Shown here piece after piece: positions 35,691 to 43,389 of a stretch of 64,000 nucleotides of DNA (position 1 is the first letter of the stretch; every line of letters begins with the position of its first letter). The position numbers and the translations under genes are program-made. Location of the stretch: NCBI RefSeq assembly GCF_017742835.1, contig NZ_CP072392.1:769388-833387 (forward strand). Reading direction: 5' to 3'. The notes beneath the pieces were generated by a model, which did no database searches, was not told where the DNA came from, and saw nothing but the letters and a program-made list of their open reading frames with translations. Origin of the DNA: Aquabacter sp. L1I39 (GTDB taxonomy: Bacteria > Pseudomonadota > Alphaproteobacteria > Rhizobiales > Xanthobacteraceae).

Positions 35691-36377
35691 CTAGAGAAGG
35701 CCACTTTCCAGAAGCATCCGCGCCGCGCGCTGGTGGCTCGCGGCGAGGGCGGTGGAGACGCCGCGGTCCGCGGAAAGAAGCCGTGCCGCCGCGCCCAGCG
35801 CCGTGCGCACCGGAACGGGAAGGCCGGCGGCGCAAATGACGTCGGGTTGGAGCTTCGCGCAGATCCGCGCCTGCGCCAGGGTGGCCGTGTAGAGGTCGAT
35901 GGCGTGATAGGGTCCGGTTTCCGCTTTGCCCGAGAGGGGGGCGAGGGTGCCGTAGGCGCTGAGCGCCACCACGAGGTCGGCCCAGGCGCGCAGCATGTCC
36001 GGTGCCGCCGCCGGAGCTTTCAATGCATCGTTGATCCCATCAAGCAACACCCACAAGGGCGGGTGGTCGCCCAAGGCATCGAAGCGCGCGAAGCTCACTG
36101 CCTTGCACAGGGGCGAAGCGGCAAGGTCGCGGGCGCAGAAGATGCGCTGCCCGTCGAAGCGCTCGGAGGCGAGATATTCCGCCCCGATCGCCCTTGCGCT
36201 CTGCTCGAAGGCGAGCCGGTCCACCGCCGTCTCCAGCCGCCCCAGGCCAGGGCGCTGCGCCAGCAGCAGGCCGAGGATGCACAGCAGGGGAGCCAGGAGG
36301 AGGATGGCGATGACCTTGGCGGATCGTCCAAGGGGCGCCTGGACCGGCGAAATGCGCTGCGCGAGGTCGAGTTGCAT
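35691..36377 (-). CDS. Single-pass membrane protein of unknown function
   Basis: This is a 228-aa protein with one N-terminal membrane helix (VIAILLLAPLLCILGLLLA, about residues 20-40). The extracytoplasmic region of about 185 residues holds several cysteines (IFCARDLAASPLCKAVSF, ICAKLQPDVICAAG) that could form disulfides. No catalytic motif is recognised. ATG 36377 gives a short cytoplasmic start; ATG 36434 is an alternative. Lying between and probably co-transcribed with LuxR regulator 2, it could act as an envelope sensor or signal-binding partner. That is conjecture. Confidence 0.65.
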   Translation of the reverse strand: MQLDLAQRISPVQAPLGRSAKVIAILLLAPLLCILGLLLAQRPGLGRLETAVDRLAFEQSARAIGAEYLASERFDGQRIFCARDLAASPLCKAVSFARFDALGDHPPLWVLLDGINDALKAPAAAPDMLRAWADLVVALSAYGTLAPLSGKAETGPYHAIDLYTATLAQARICAKLQPDVICAAGLPVPVRTALGAAARLLSADRGVSTALAASHQRAARMLLESGLL

Positions 36378-36694
36378 CGATGGATCCGAAGCCGTGAAGA
36401 CGCCCCCCGGCGCCGGAGATGTACGCTGCCGCATCGCCAGAAGGCACGGGTGGCCAGAAGGCACGGGTGGCTGTTGAGCCACGCCCGGCCGCGGGCCTGG
36501 AAGGATAGCCCTGAATACCTCCCCTAACCCGACAACCGGAGCGTGAAAGACAAGATGGCAGAAGGAATTGTGCACCGCATACCCCATTTGGGTTAGGACA
36601 CGCGGATGCACGCTATAATAGAGTGACCGAGGGGCAGGTCACCGGGGTCAGGTCACGGGCGGACCACGGCTCCGTGTGGGTTCAGGTGGCGGGG
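36378..36694. other. Divergent regulatory gap between the membrane protein and LuxR gene 3
   Basis: This 317-bp region separates divergent genes, so promoters for both directions must lie here. TATAAT-like sequence (GCTATAATAGAG) at about 36611-36622 points toward the plus-strand regulator. No further gene is supported. Confidence 0.45.
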
Positions 36695-37834
36695 ATGGCG
36701 GGCACCGACCTTCTTGATGCGATCGACAAGCTATATGCATCCGCACTGGAGCCGCAACGCTGGGACGAGGCGCTGAGCGCCGTGGCGCAAGCCCTGGGCG
36801 CCGTGGGGGTCAGCATCATTCCGCTGGGCACCGAGGGCGTGATGCGGGCTCTCGTCTCGGAAAGCCTCAAGGAGGCCAATGACCAGTACCAACAGGGCTG
36901 GTGGCGGCACGATACGCCCTCGGGGCGGATCCTAAAGCTCGGCATCCGGCCGGGCACGGTCGCCACCGACCGGATCGTGATGCGGGAGGAGGAGATCCGG
37001 CGCGATCCCTTCTACCAGGAGTTTCTGAAGTCCCACGGAATCCAGCAGTCGATGGCGGCGCTTGTTTCGTTGGGGTCCGGCCGGCTGGTGTCGGTGGCGG
37101 CGCAGCGGGGCGTGGGGCGTGATCTGTATCAGAACGCCGACGTGGACGCGCTGACACGGCTGACTCCGCACATCCAGCGGGCGCTCACGCTGGCCACCTC
37201 CATGGTCGAAGCCCGCCGGCTCGCCGATGACCTGTCCAGCGCCATCGAGCAACTGGCCTGGGGCGTGGTTCTGCTGGACATGCACGGCGCGGTGCGCACC
37301 ATGAACGGCGTGGCGCGAGAGGCCATCGGCGATGGTCTTCTCTATGCCCATGGCCGCATCCAGGCCGCCATGCCCGACACTGATGCGCGCCTCCAGGCCG
37401 CCATCCGCGCGGCCCTTCCCGGCGGCGGCTTGCAGCCAGTGAGCGGCGTGCTGATCCGCCGACCCAGCGGCCGCGAGCCCTTCTATGCCGAGGTCGCGCC
37501 CATCCGCCCCAGGCTCGATGCGCTGGAGGTGATGGCCTTCGGCGATGGCGGCGCCATGCTGCTCATCCGCAGCCTGGAGACCGGCGCGCGCAGTGTGAGC
37601 CAGCACCTGCGGGACATGGGCCTCACCCCCGCCGAGGCCCGCCTCGCCGAGACACTGGGCGCGGGGGCCTCGCTGCGGGTGGCGGCGGACGTCCATTCCA
37701 TCGCCTATGAGACCGCACGCTCCCACCTGCGTTCCATCTTCCAGAAGCTGGGGCTCAACCGGCAGTCCGAGCTGGTGGCGCTGATGACCCGCCTCATGTC
37801 GCTTGCCTCCCGCGGCGGTTCGGCGGAGGGCTGA
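36695..37834 (+). CDS. LuxR-type transcriptional regulator 3
   Basis: This 379-aa paralogue of the two preceding regulators is on the opposite strand. Its N-terminus is MAGTDLLDAIDKLYASALEP, and the sensory region includes LAWGVVLLDMHGAVRTMNG (PAS-like). The C-terminal LuxR helix-turn-helix is LTPAEARLAETLGAGASLRV, then IAYETARSHLRSIFQKLGLN. A GTG at 36623 would extend it by 24 residues, but the ATG at 36695 aligns with the start of the paralogues. It lies divergently from the regulator 2/membrane protein pair, so mutual regulation is plausible. Confidence 0.85.
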   Translation: MAGTDLLDAIDKLYASALEPQRWDEALSAVAQALGAVGVSIIPLGTEGVMRALVSESLKEANDQYQQGWWRHDTPSGRILKLGIRPGTVATDRIVMREEEIRRDPFYQEFLKSHGIQQSMAALVSLGSGRLVSVAAQRGVGRDLYQNADVDALTRLTPHIQRALTLATSMVEARRLADDLSSAIEQLAWGVVLLDMHGAVRTMNGVAREAIGDGLLYAHGRIQAAMPDTDARLQAAIRAALPGGGLQPVSGVLIRRPSGREPFYAEVAPIRPRLDALEVMAFGDGGAMLLIRSLETGARSVSQHLRDMGLTPAEARLAETLGAGASLRVAADVHSIAYETARSHLRSIFQKLGLNRQSELVALMTRLMSLASRGGSAEG

Positions 37835-37987
37835 CCTTTCGGCCAGGGGCCGGACCGGGCGGTGCTTTCCATGTGTCGTTGGCGTGGCTTGGGCGTGTCT
37901 TGGGCGCGTGCGCGGCCAGCGCGGTTCCCCCTTGGCGCGGAAATGCTTTAAGGAAGCCGCCGCAAGGAAACAGGCGGAAGGCGGATC

Positions 37988-38416
37988 ATGCGGCCGAGCG
38001 ACATGCGCAAACAGGGCTGGAGCGAAATGCCCGACGACGGGTTCCTGGCCCTGGTGGGGCCGCTCTGGCACAAGGAGACCGAGGAAGGCACGGCCTATGC
38101 CATCCTCACCGGCGCCAAGCACCGCAACCGCTCGGGCGTGGTGCAGGGCGGGCTCATCTGCACTTTGGCAGACCGGGCCATGGGCATGGCGTCCCGCGCG
38201 CGCAGTGGCAATCGCCGGCAGGTGACGATCACGCTGACCATGCAGTTCCTGGATAAGGTGGAACTGGGCGAACTGCTCATCGCCAGGCCCCGCGTCATCC
38301 GGCAGGTGCGCACCTTGAGCTTCGGCGCGGTGGATCTCTTCGCCGATGAAAGGCTGGTGGCCAGCGCCACCGCCACCTTTCGCCTCCAGTCGGAAGCCCC
38401 TCCCCCCGCTCAATAA
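37988..38416 (+). CDS. PaaI-like hot-dog-fold thioesterase
   Basis: This is a 142-aa hot-dog protein. The diagnostic region is HRNRSGVVQGGLICTLADRA (about residues 45-65), where the conserved Gly-Gly and the acidic residue of ADRA correspond to the acyl-CoA thioesterase active site. The strand VTITLTMQFLDKVELGELL follows. It probably hydrolyses an acyl- or aryl-CoA; the substrate is not predictable. It is convergent with the MocR-type gene, the two stop regions overlapping by 7 bp. ATG 37988 is used; ATG 38003 (MRKQGW) is an alternative. Confidence 0.82.
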   Translation: MRPSDMRKQGWSEMPDDGFLALVGPLWHKETEEGTAYAILTGAKHRNRSGVVQGGLICTLADRAMGMASRARSGNRRQVTITLTMQFLDKVELGELLIARPRVIRQVRTLSFGAVDLFADERLVASATATFRLQSEAPPPAQ

Positions 38417-39786
38417 TAGCCCGCCGCCACCTCCGGCGGGGCCTCGAGCACATGGGCCATGAATTCCAGGCCCCGTTCCAGGCGCTCCCGGCTCAACGGC
38501 CCGCCGAGCCCCACCCGCACCGCCTCGGGGGGCGGGCCGAGCACGGTGAAGGCATCGCTCGCCACCACGCCGAGGCCGGTGCCGCGGATGTGGCTGGCGA
38601 AGGCCGAGCGCGTCCAGCCATTCTTCAGCGGCAGCCAGATGTTGAAGCTCATGGGGTCGGACAGATAGGTGCCCGGCTCGAAATGGCGGGCGGCGATCTT
38701 CTGGCGGGCGGCGGTTTCGGCGCGGATGAAGCGCAGGATGGTGTCGGCGGTGCCATCGTCGATCCAGCGGGTCGCCACCGCCGCCATCACCGGCGAGGCC
38801 ATCACCGAAACCGCCCGCATGGCCCCGGTAAAGGACCAGCCGGCCTTGGCGTCGGGCGCCACCACATAGGCGAGGCGCAGACCCGCGCCGATGCATTTGG
38901 CGAGCCCGGCAATGTGCCAGCAGATGTCGGGGGCGATGGCGGCCAGCGGCGGCGGGCCGTGGGAGGCGATGAAGCCATAGGCATCGTCCTCCACCACCGG
39001 CACGCCATGGCGCCGGGCAATGGCACAGATGGCGGCGCGGCGCTGCTCGGACGTGGTGATGGTGAGCGGGTTCTGGAGCGTGGGATTGATATAGAGCGCC
39101 TTCGGGGCGTGGCGACGAATGGCGGCTTCCAGCGCCTCGGGCAGGATGCCGTCCTGGTCCATCTCCACGCCCACCAAGGTGAGGCCAAGCTGGGCGGTGA
39201 TGGCGCGGGCGCCGGGATAGGTGATGGCTTCCGACAGCACCACGTCCCCGGCGCTCGCCAGCAGCGAGAAGATGCCCACCAGCGCCGGATGGGCACCGGG
39301 CGTGATGAAGATGCGCTCCTGCGCCGGCACCAGCGCCCGCCGGCCAAGCCAGGCGGAAGCCGCGTCCTTGTCCAGCGGCGAGCCGCCGAAGCCCTGGTAG
39401 CGCAGCAAGGGCAGCAGGTCCCGCGCCACCGCCGCATAGCCTTCCTGCATGCGGGCAATGAGATCGGGATCGTCCGGCTCGGGCGGCATGTTCATGGTGA
39501 AGTCGGCCGCCCGCAGCCGCTCCGGCTGGGGCGCCTTGCGGGCGGAGGCGCGTACGAAGCTGCCGCGCCCCACGGTGGATTCGATGAGCCCCCGCCGCGC
39601 CGCCTCCACATAGCCCCGCGCCACCGTGGTGAAGTCGAGGCCGAGCGCCGAGGCAAGGCGCCGCTGGGGCGGAAGCTGATCGCCCGGCACCAGCACGCCG
39701 GCGGCGATGTCGGCGGCGATGGCATCGGCGATGGCGAGGTAACGGGGCCCCTGCCCGTCCTCCATGCGGGGCATCCAATCCTTCAT
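38410..39786 (-). CDS. MocR-type (GntR-aminotransferase fusion) regulator 1
   Basis: This 458-aa protein has a GntR winged helix at residues about 10-80 (AIADAIAADIAAGVLVPGDQ, then LPPQRRLASALGLDFTTVARG). It is joined to a fold type I aminotransferase-like domain with the PLP-site elements NPTLQNPLT, VVEDDAYGFIAS and the lysine region HIAGLAKCIGAGLR. MocR proteins use PLP or its adducts as effectors and bind direct repeats in the shared promoter of a divergent target. Here the divergent target is the nitrilase cluster. ATG 39786 (MKDWMPRM) is the best start, placing the winged helix at the N-terminus. Confidence 0.92.
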   Translation of the reverse strand: MKDWMPRMEDGQGPRYLAIADAIAADIAAGVLVPGDQLPPQRRLASALGLDFTTVARGYVEAARRGLIESTVGRGSFVRASARKAPQPERLRAADFTMNMPPEPDDPDLIARMQEGYAAVARDLLPLLRYQGFGGSPLDKDAASAWLGRRALVPAQERIFITPGAHPALVGIFSLLASAGDVVLSEAITYPGARAITAQLGLTLVGVEMDQDGILPEALEAAIRRHAPKALYINPTLQNPLTITTSEQRRAAICAIARRHGVPVVEDDAYGFIASHGPPPLAAIAPDICWHIAGLAKCIGAGLRLAYVVAPDAKAGWSFTGAMRAVSVMASPVMAAVATRWIDDGTADTILRFIRAETAARQKIAARHFEPGTYLSDPMSFNIWLPLKNGWTRSAFASHIRGTGLGVVASDAFTVLGPPPEAVRVGLGGPLSRERLERGLEFMAHVLEAPPEVAAGYY

Positions 39787-39946
39787 TGAACCCCTCATTT
39801 TGCCGATTGACTGGATCTTGTTTCTATATTGTATGGCGCAATCCCCAGGGGATGGCGAGGATTTTATTGACCGCACATTGTTGCGGAGCGACCTGCGATA
39901 GATTCAGACACGGTGCCGCCTTTCGCGAGGCAGGCCAGCTGCCTCA

Positions 39947-40018
39947 ATCGGATCATTGACGGCAATTTGGGCCCCTTTGATCGGATACTCTCCCGCCAAG
40001 ATCCCTAAATGATCGGAT
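39947..40018. promoter_or_regulatory. Three phased ATCGGAT half-sites, candidate activator/MocR operator
   Basis: ATCGGAT begins at 39947, 39980 and 40012 in the same orientation, 33 and 32 bp apart (about three helical turns). The last two are within TGATCGGAT. A partial TGATCG follows at 40022. They lie directly upstream of the -24 element and between the divergent MocR gene and the nitrilase cluster, as MocR operators commonly do. Confidence 0.55.
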
Positions 40019-40036
40019 TTTTGATCGCCACATTGT

Positions 40037-40052
40037 TGGCACGCCCCTTGCT
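40037..40052 (+). promoter_or_regulatory. Sigma-54 (-24/-12) promoter of the nitrilase cluster
   Basis: TGGCACGCCCCTTGCT is a full match to the sigma-54 consensus TGGCAC-N5-TTGCW, with correct GG-to-GC spacing. It lies 49 bp upstream of ATG 40101. Sigma-54 with NtrC is the classical nitrogen-limitation route, in line with the cluster's nitrogen-starvation role elsewhere. Confidence 0.85.
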
Positions 40053-40100
40053 CACCTGATCCCGTCCCCACCGGGGCGATCCAGCGATCAGGAGAGAAGC

Positions 40101-40583
40101 ATGCCCGCCGTGACCCACCCGCCCCACAAGACCGGCGACTTCTTTGTCGATTACGAGCAGAAGCTGTTCGAGGACGTGAAGGCCGCGCCCGGCGAGAAGG
40201 CGCTCGTCACCTTCCACACCGTGGCCTTCGAGGGCTCCATCGGCCTTGTGAACCTGCTCCAGGCCACCCGCCTGCTGCGCAAGGGGTTCGAGACCTCCAT
40301 CCTGCTCTATGGCCCCGGCGTCACGCTGGGCGTGCAGCGCGGCTTTCCCAAGCTGGGTGACGAGGCGTTTCCCGGTCACCAGAATTTCAACAACCAGATC
40401 AAGAAGTTCATGGCCGAGGGTGGCAAGGTCTATGCCTGCCGTTTCGCGCTCCAGGCGCTCTATGGCCATGGCGAGCCGTCCTTGATCGAGGGCATCACCC
40501 CCATCAACCCGCTGGACGTGCTGGACCTCGTGCTCCTGCACCGCCGCGACGGCGCCTTCATCCTCGACACCTGGACCTTGTGA
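40101..40583 (+). CDS. MSMEG_0572/Sll0783-family nitrogen-starvation response protein
   Basis: This 160-aa cytoplasmic protein is the first gene of a Nit1C-type cluster. Its recognisable text is [53 protein letters not shown], and the end [18 protein letters not shown]. The fold resembles DsrE-like proteins, but the biochemical function is unknown. In Synechocystis, Sll0783 is strongly induced under nitrogen starvation, and its loss impairs polyhydroxybutyrate accumulation. Here the gene sits behind a sigma-54 promoter and is followed by a 180-bp gap holding a repeat before the nitrilase gene. Confidence 0.9.
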   Translation: MPAVTHPPHKTGDFFVDYEQKLFEDVKAAPGEKALVTFHTVAFEGSIGLVNLLQATRLLRKGFETSILLYGPGVTLGVQRGFPKLGDEAFPGHQNFNNQIKKFMAEGGKVYACRFALQALYGHGEPSLIEGITPINPLDVLDLVLLHRRDGAFILDTWTL

Positions 40584-40640
40584 TCCCGGCGCACGCGAAA
40601 AACCGGGCGCGCGGGCTCACCCGCCGCCCCCTTTCCCCCT

Positions 40641-40752
40641 AGAGCCTGATCCGATCAGGTTGAATCAACCTGATCGGATCAGGCTCTAAACTCTTAAAAA
40701 GAGGGCGTTTTACCGATCTGATTGCAATGCAATCAGATCGGAACGCGCTCTG
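40641..40752. repeat. Composite palindromic repeat, copy C
   Basis: AGAGCCTGATCCGATCAGG-TTGAAT-CAACCTGATCGGATCAGGCTCT is a near-perfect long palindrome. A spacer with GAGGGCG follows, then CGATCTGATTGCAATGCAATCAGATCGG. It ends 12 bp before the nitrilase start, so it lies in the mRNA leader and can fold into two strong hairpins. Confidence 0.85.
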
Positions 40753-40763
40753 AGGACCGCACC

Positions 40764-41807
40764 ATGAAAGACACCGCGACCGTGCGCGCCGCAGCCGTCC
40801 AGATCGCCCCCGATCTGACCTCGCGCGCGGGCACCATGGACAAGGTGCTGAACGCCATCGCCGAGGCGGCGGGCAAGGGCGTGGAGCTTCTGGTCTTTCC
40901 CGAGACCTTCCTGCCCTGGTACCCCTATTTTTCCTTCGTGCTGCCCCCGGTGCTCACCGGCCGCGAGCATGTGCGGCTCTACGACCAGGCCGTCACCGTG
41001 CCCGGCCCGGAGACGGAAGCGGTGGCCAATGCCGCCCGCCGCGCCGGCATGGTGGTGGTGCTCGGCGTGAACGAGCGCGACCACGGCTCGCTCTACAACA
41101 CCCAGCTCGTCTTCGACGCCGACGGCTCCTTGTGCCTGAAGCGCCGCAAGATCACCCCCACCTTTCATGAGCGCATGATCTGGGGCCAAGGCGATGGCGC
41201 CGGCCTGAAAGTGGTGGAGACGGCGGCGGGGCGCATCGGCGCGCTGGCCTGCTGGGAGCATTACAATCCGCTCGCCCGCTACGCCTTGATGGCGCAGCAC
41301 GAGGAGATCCACGTCGCCCAGTTTCCGGGCTCCCTGGTCGGCCCCATCTTCGCCGAGCAGATCGAGGTCACCATCCGCCACCACGCGCTGGAGAGCGGCT
41401 GCTTCGTGGTCAATGCCACCGGCTGGCTCACCGAGGAACAGATCGCCTCCATCACCCCCGAGGCCGGTCTCCAGAATGCCCTGCGCGGCGGCTGCATGAC
41501 GGCCATCATCTCGCCCGAAGGCAAGCATCTGGCGCCTCCGCTCACCAGCGGGGAAGGCCTGCTGGTGGCGGATCTCGACCTCGGCCTCATCGTCAAGCGC
41601 AAGCGCATGATGGATTGCGTGGGTCACTATGCCCGGCCCGAACTGCTCCATCTGGTGCTCGATCCCCGGCCCGCGCGGCCGCTGCACACCCCTTCCGACA
41701 TCCAGGCTGAGCCGCAAGCAAGGAGCCTCTCCGATGGAGCCCTCGACCCCGCTGCCGACCGAGATCCTGATCAGCGAGCTGCAATCGTTCGGCGCGCGGC
41801 TGGTTGA
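40764..41807 (+). CDS. nitC: Nitrilase of the Nit1C cluster
   Basis: This 347-aa carbon-nitrogen hydrolase has the complete nitrilase triad: Glu 47 in [14 protein letters not shown], Lys 129 in [13 protein letters not shown] and Cys 163 in [15 protein letters not shown]. The [10 protein letters not shown] text with CWEHYNPL marks true nitrilases, which convert a nitrile to acid plus ammonia, rather than amidases. The length is typical. Within Nit1C this enzyme is needed for cyanide-nitrogen assimilation in Pseudomonas; its physiological substrate is not settled. ATG 40764 has AGGA 9 nt upstream. The end overlaps the next gene by 74 bp. The symbol follows the Nit1C literature as I recall it. 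Confidence 0.92.
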   Translation: MKDTATVRAAAVQIAPDLTSRAGTMDKVLNAIAEAAGKGVELLVFPETFLPWYPYFSFVLPPVLTGREHVRLYDQAVTVPGPETEAVANAARRAGMVVVLGVNERDHGSLYNTQLVFDADGSLCLKRRKITPTFHERMIWGQGDGAGLKVVETAAGRIGALACWEHYNPLARYALMAQHEEIHVAQFPGSLVGPIFAEQIEVTIRHHALESGCFVVNATGWLTEEQIASITPEAGLQNALRGGCMTAIISPEGKHLAPPLTSGEGLLVADLDLGLIVKRKRMMDCVGHYARPELLHLVLDPRPARPLHTPSDIQAEPQARSLSDGALDPAADRDPDQRAAIVRRAAG

Positions 41808-42852
41808 CCCGAAAGCCGGCGCCGAAAGCCGGCGCGGCGGGGCCGGCCCCTCCGACCACAAGGCGCTGACCATAGACGGCATGACGGTGATGGTGCCGGT
41901 GCACACCGCGCCCGCCTTCACCAGCCCCTATCTGGTTGAGAAGCCAGACGCCTTCGGCAAAAGCCGCATCAGCCGGGAGGGCCGCGCCGTGGGCGAGGTC
42001 TCCTTCCCCCTGCGTCCGCGCTTCTATGACCTGAAGACGGCGGACGGCATTCCCTATTCCCACATCGCCACCCTGCATGGGCGCGACGTGCTCGCCACCA
42101 CGGTGCTGCAGACCTGCATCCGCTATCAGAGCCGCACCAAGACCTGCCAGTTCTGCGCCATCGGCCAATCGCTGGCGGCGGGGCGCACCATCGCCCACAA
42201 GACCCCCGCCCAATTGGCGGAAGTGGCCAAGGCGGCGGTGGCGCTGGATGGCGTCACCCACATGGTCATGACCACCGGCACCCCCAAGGGCGAGGACCGG
42301 GGCGCCGCGGTCCTCGCCGAGAGCGCCCGTGCCGTGAAGGCGGCGGTGGACCTGCCCATCCAGGCCCAGTGCGAGCCGCCGGGCGATGCCGCCTGGTTCG
42401 GCCGCATGAAGGAGGCGGGCGTCGATGCGCTGGGCATGCATCTGGAGGCGGTCACGCAGGATGTGCGCGCCGCCATCATGCCCGGCAAGGCGCAGATCGG
42501 CGTGGAGGCCTATATGGCGGCCTTTGCTGAGGCCGTGCCCGTGTTCGGGCGGGGGCAGGTCTCCACCTATATCCTCGCCGGCCTCGGCGACAGCGTGGAG
42601 GAGATCCTCGCCGCCTGCGCCCGTCTGGTGGCGCTCGGCGTCTATCCCTTCGTGGTGCCCTTCGTGCCCATTTCCGGCACGCCTTTGGAGAGCCACCCCA
42701 CACCCAGCCCGGCCTTCATGCAGTCCATCCTCTCGCCGCTCTCGCGCCTGCTGGGGGAGAGCGGGCTGAAGGCGGTGGACATCAAGGCCGGCTGCGGCAA
42801 GTGCGGGGCCTGCTCGGCGCTTTCTTCTTATGAGCGGGTGCTGGCGCCATGA
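41734..42852 (+). CDS. MSMEG_0568-family radical SAM protein
   Basis: This 372-aa protein is a Nit1C radical SAM enzyme. The cluster-binding cysteines are spaced CX9CX2C (C128, C138, C141, in [18 protein letters not shown]) rather than the usual CX3CX2[20 protein letters not shown] and [11 protein letters not shown] are typical barrel segments. The C-terminal [14 protein letters not shown] could hold an auxiliary metal cluster. It probably binds a [4Fe-4S] cluster and SAM and acts in the cytoplasm on an unknown substrate. AGGAG precedes ATG 41734, which lies inside the end of the nitrilase gene in another frame. Its end overlaps the next gene by 4 bp. Confidence 0.9.
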   Translation: MEPSTPLPTEILISELQSFGARLVDPKAGAESRRGGAGPSDHKALTIDGMTVMVPVHTAPAFTSPYLVEKPDAFGKSRISREGRAVGEVSFPLRPRFYDLKTADGIPYSHIATLHGRDVLATTVLQTCIRYQSRTKTCQFCAIGQSLAAGRTIAHKTPAQLAEVAKAAVALDGVTHMVMTTGTPKGEDRGAAVLAESARAVKAAVDLPIQAQCEPPGDAAWFGRMKEAGVDALGMHLEAVTQDVRAAIMPGKAQIGVEAYMAAFAEAVPVFGRGQVSTYILAGLGDSVEEILAACARLVALGVYPFVVPFVPISGTPLESHPTPSPAFMQSILSPLSRLLGESGLKAVDIKAGCGKCGACSALSSYERVLAP

Positions 42853-43388
42853 TGATCCCCACGCCCCCCTTCCTCGCCGCCGAATACCGCATCAAGTTCG
42901 CCGCCTCCCGCTGGGAGCGCGAGGGGGCCAAGGCCTTGCGCGAACAGGTCTTTTCCGCCGAGCAGAAGCTCTTTTCGGGCTCCGACCAGGATGCCATCGA
43001 CGCCTATGCCATCCCCATCGTGGCGCTGGCCATGCTGGGGGTGGCGGCCGACCAGGTGGTGGGCACGGTGCGCATCCATGAGGAGACGCCCGGCATCTGG
43101 CGGGGCTCGCGCCTGGCGGTGGACGCGGACTATCGCCGCATCGGCGCGCTGGGCGCCACCTTGATCCGCCTCGCCGTGTGCTCGGCCCATGCCATGGGCT
43201 GCCACACTTTCCTTGCCCATGTGCAAGAGCAGAACGCGCTGCTGTTCCGCCGCCTGCATTGGCATGTGCTGGACGAGGTGGAACTGCACGGGCGGCGTCA
43301 CTTCCGCATGCAGGCGGACCTTACCTTCTACCCGCCGTGCCATTCGCCCGAAATCGGCTTCACCGCCTTGCCGCGAAGGGCCGCCTGA
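42849..43388 (+). CDS. GNAT-family acetyltransferase-like protein (MSMEG_0567 N-terminal type)
   Basis: This 179-aa GNAT-fold protein has an acyl-CoA-binding region around VVGTVRIHEETPG, then LAVDADYRRIGALGATLIRL (the Q/RxxGxG/A-like loop is degenerate), followed by HTFLAHVQEQNALLFRRLHW. In mycobacteria the GNAT and AIR-synthase-like modules are fused in one protein (MSMEG_0567); here they are two adjacent genes. ATG 42849 overlaps the radical SAM stop (ATGA); the next codon is also ATG. The acyl acceptor is unknown. Confidence 0.88.
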   Translation: MMIPTPPFLAAEYRIKFAASRWEREGAKALREQVFSAEQKLFSGSDQDAIDAYAIPIVALAMLGVAADQVVGTVRIHEETPGIWRGSRLAVDADYRRIGALGATLIRLAVCSAHAMGCHTFLAHVQEQNALLFRRLHWHVLDEVELHGRRHFRMQADLTFYPPCHSPEIGFTALPRRAA

Positions 43389-43389
43389 C

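Larger units (their letters stand above)
39787..40100. promoter_or_regulatory. Divergent regulatory region mocR1 / nitrilase cluster
   Basis: This 314-bp region contains three phased ATCGGAT sites and a sigma-54 promoter, both listed separately. The ribosome-binding site AGGAGA lies just before ATG 40101. No gene is present. Confidence 0.7.

Noticed and set aside
43189..43389. In-frame extension of the AIR-synthase-like protein into the GNAT gene
   Set aside because: The GNAT frame is the recognisable one; the AIR-synthase family start at ATG 43390 (MDATAFDTL) lies 1 bp after the GNAT stop.
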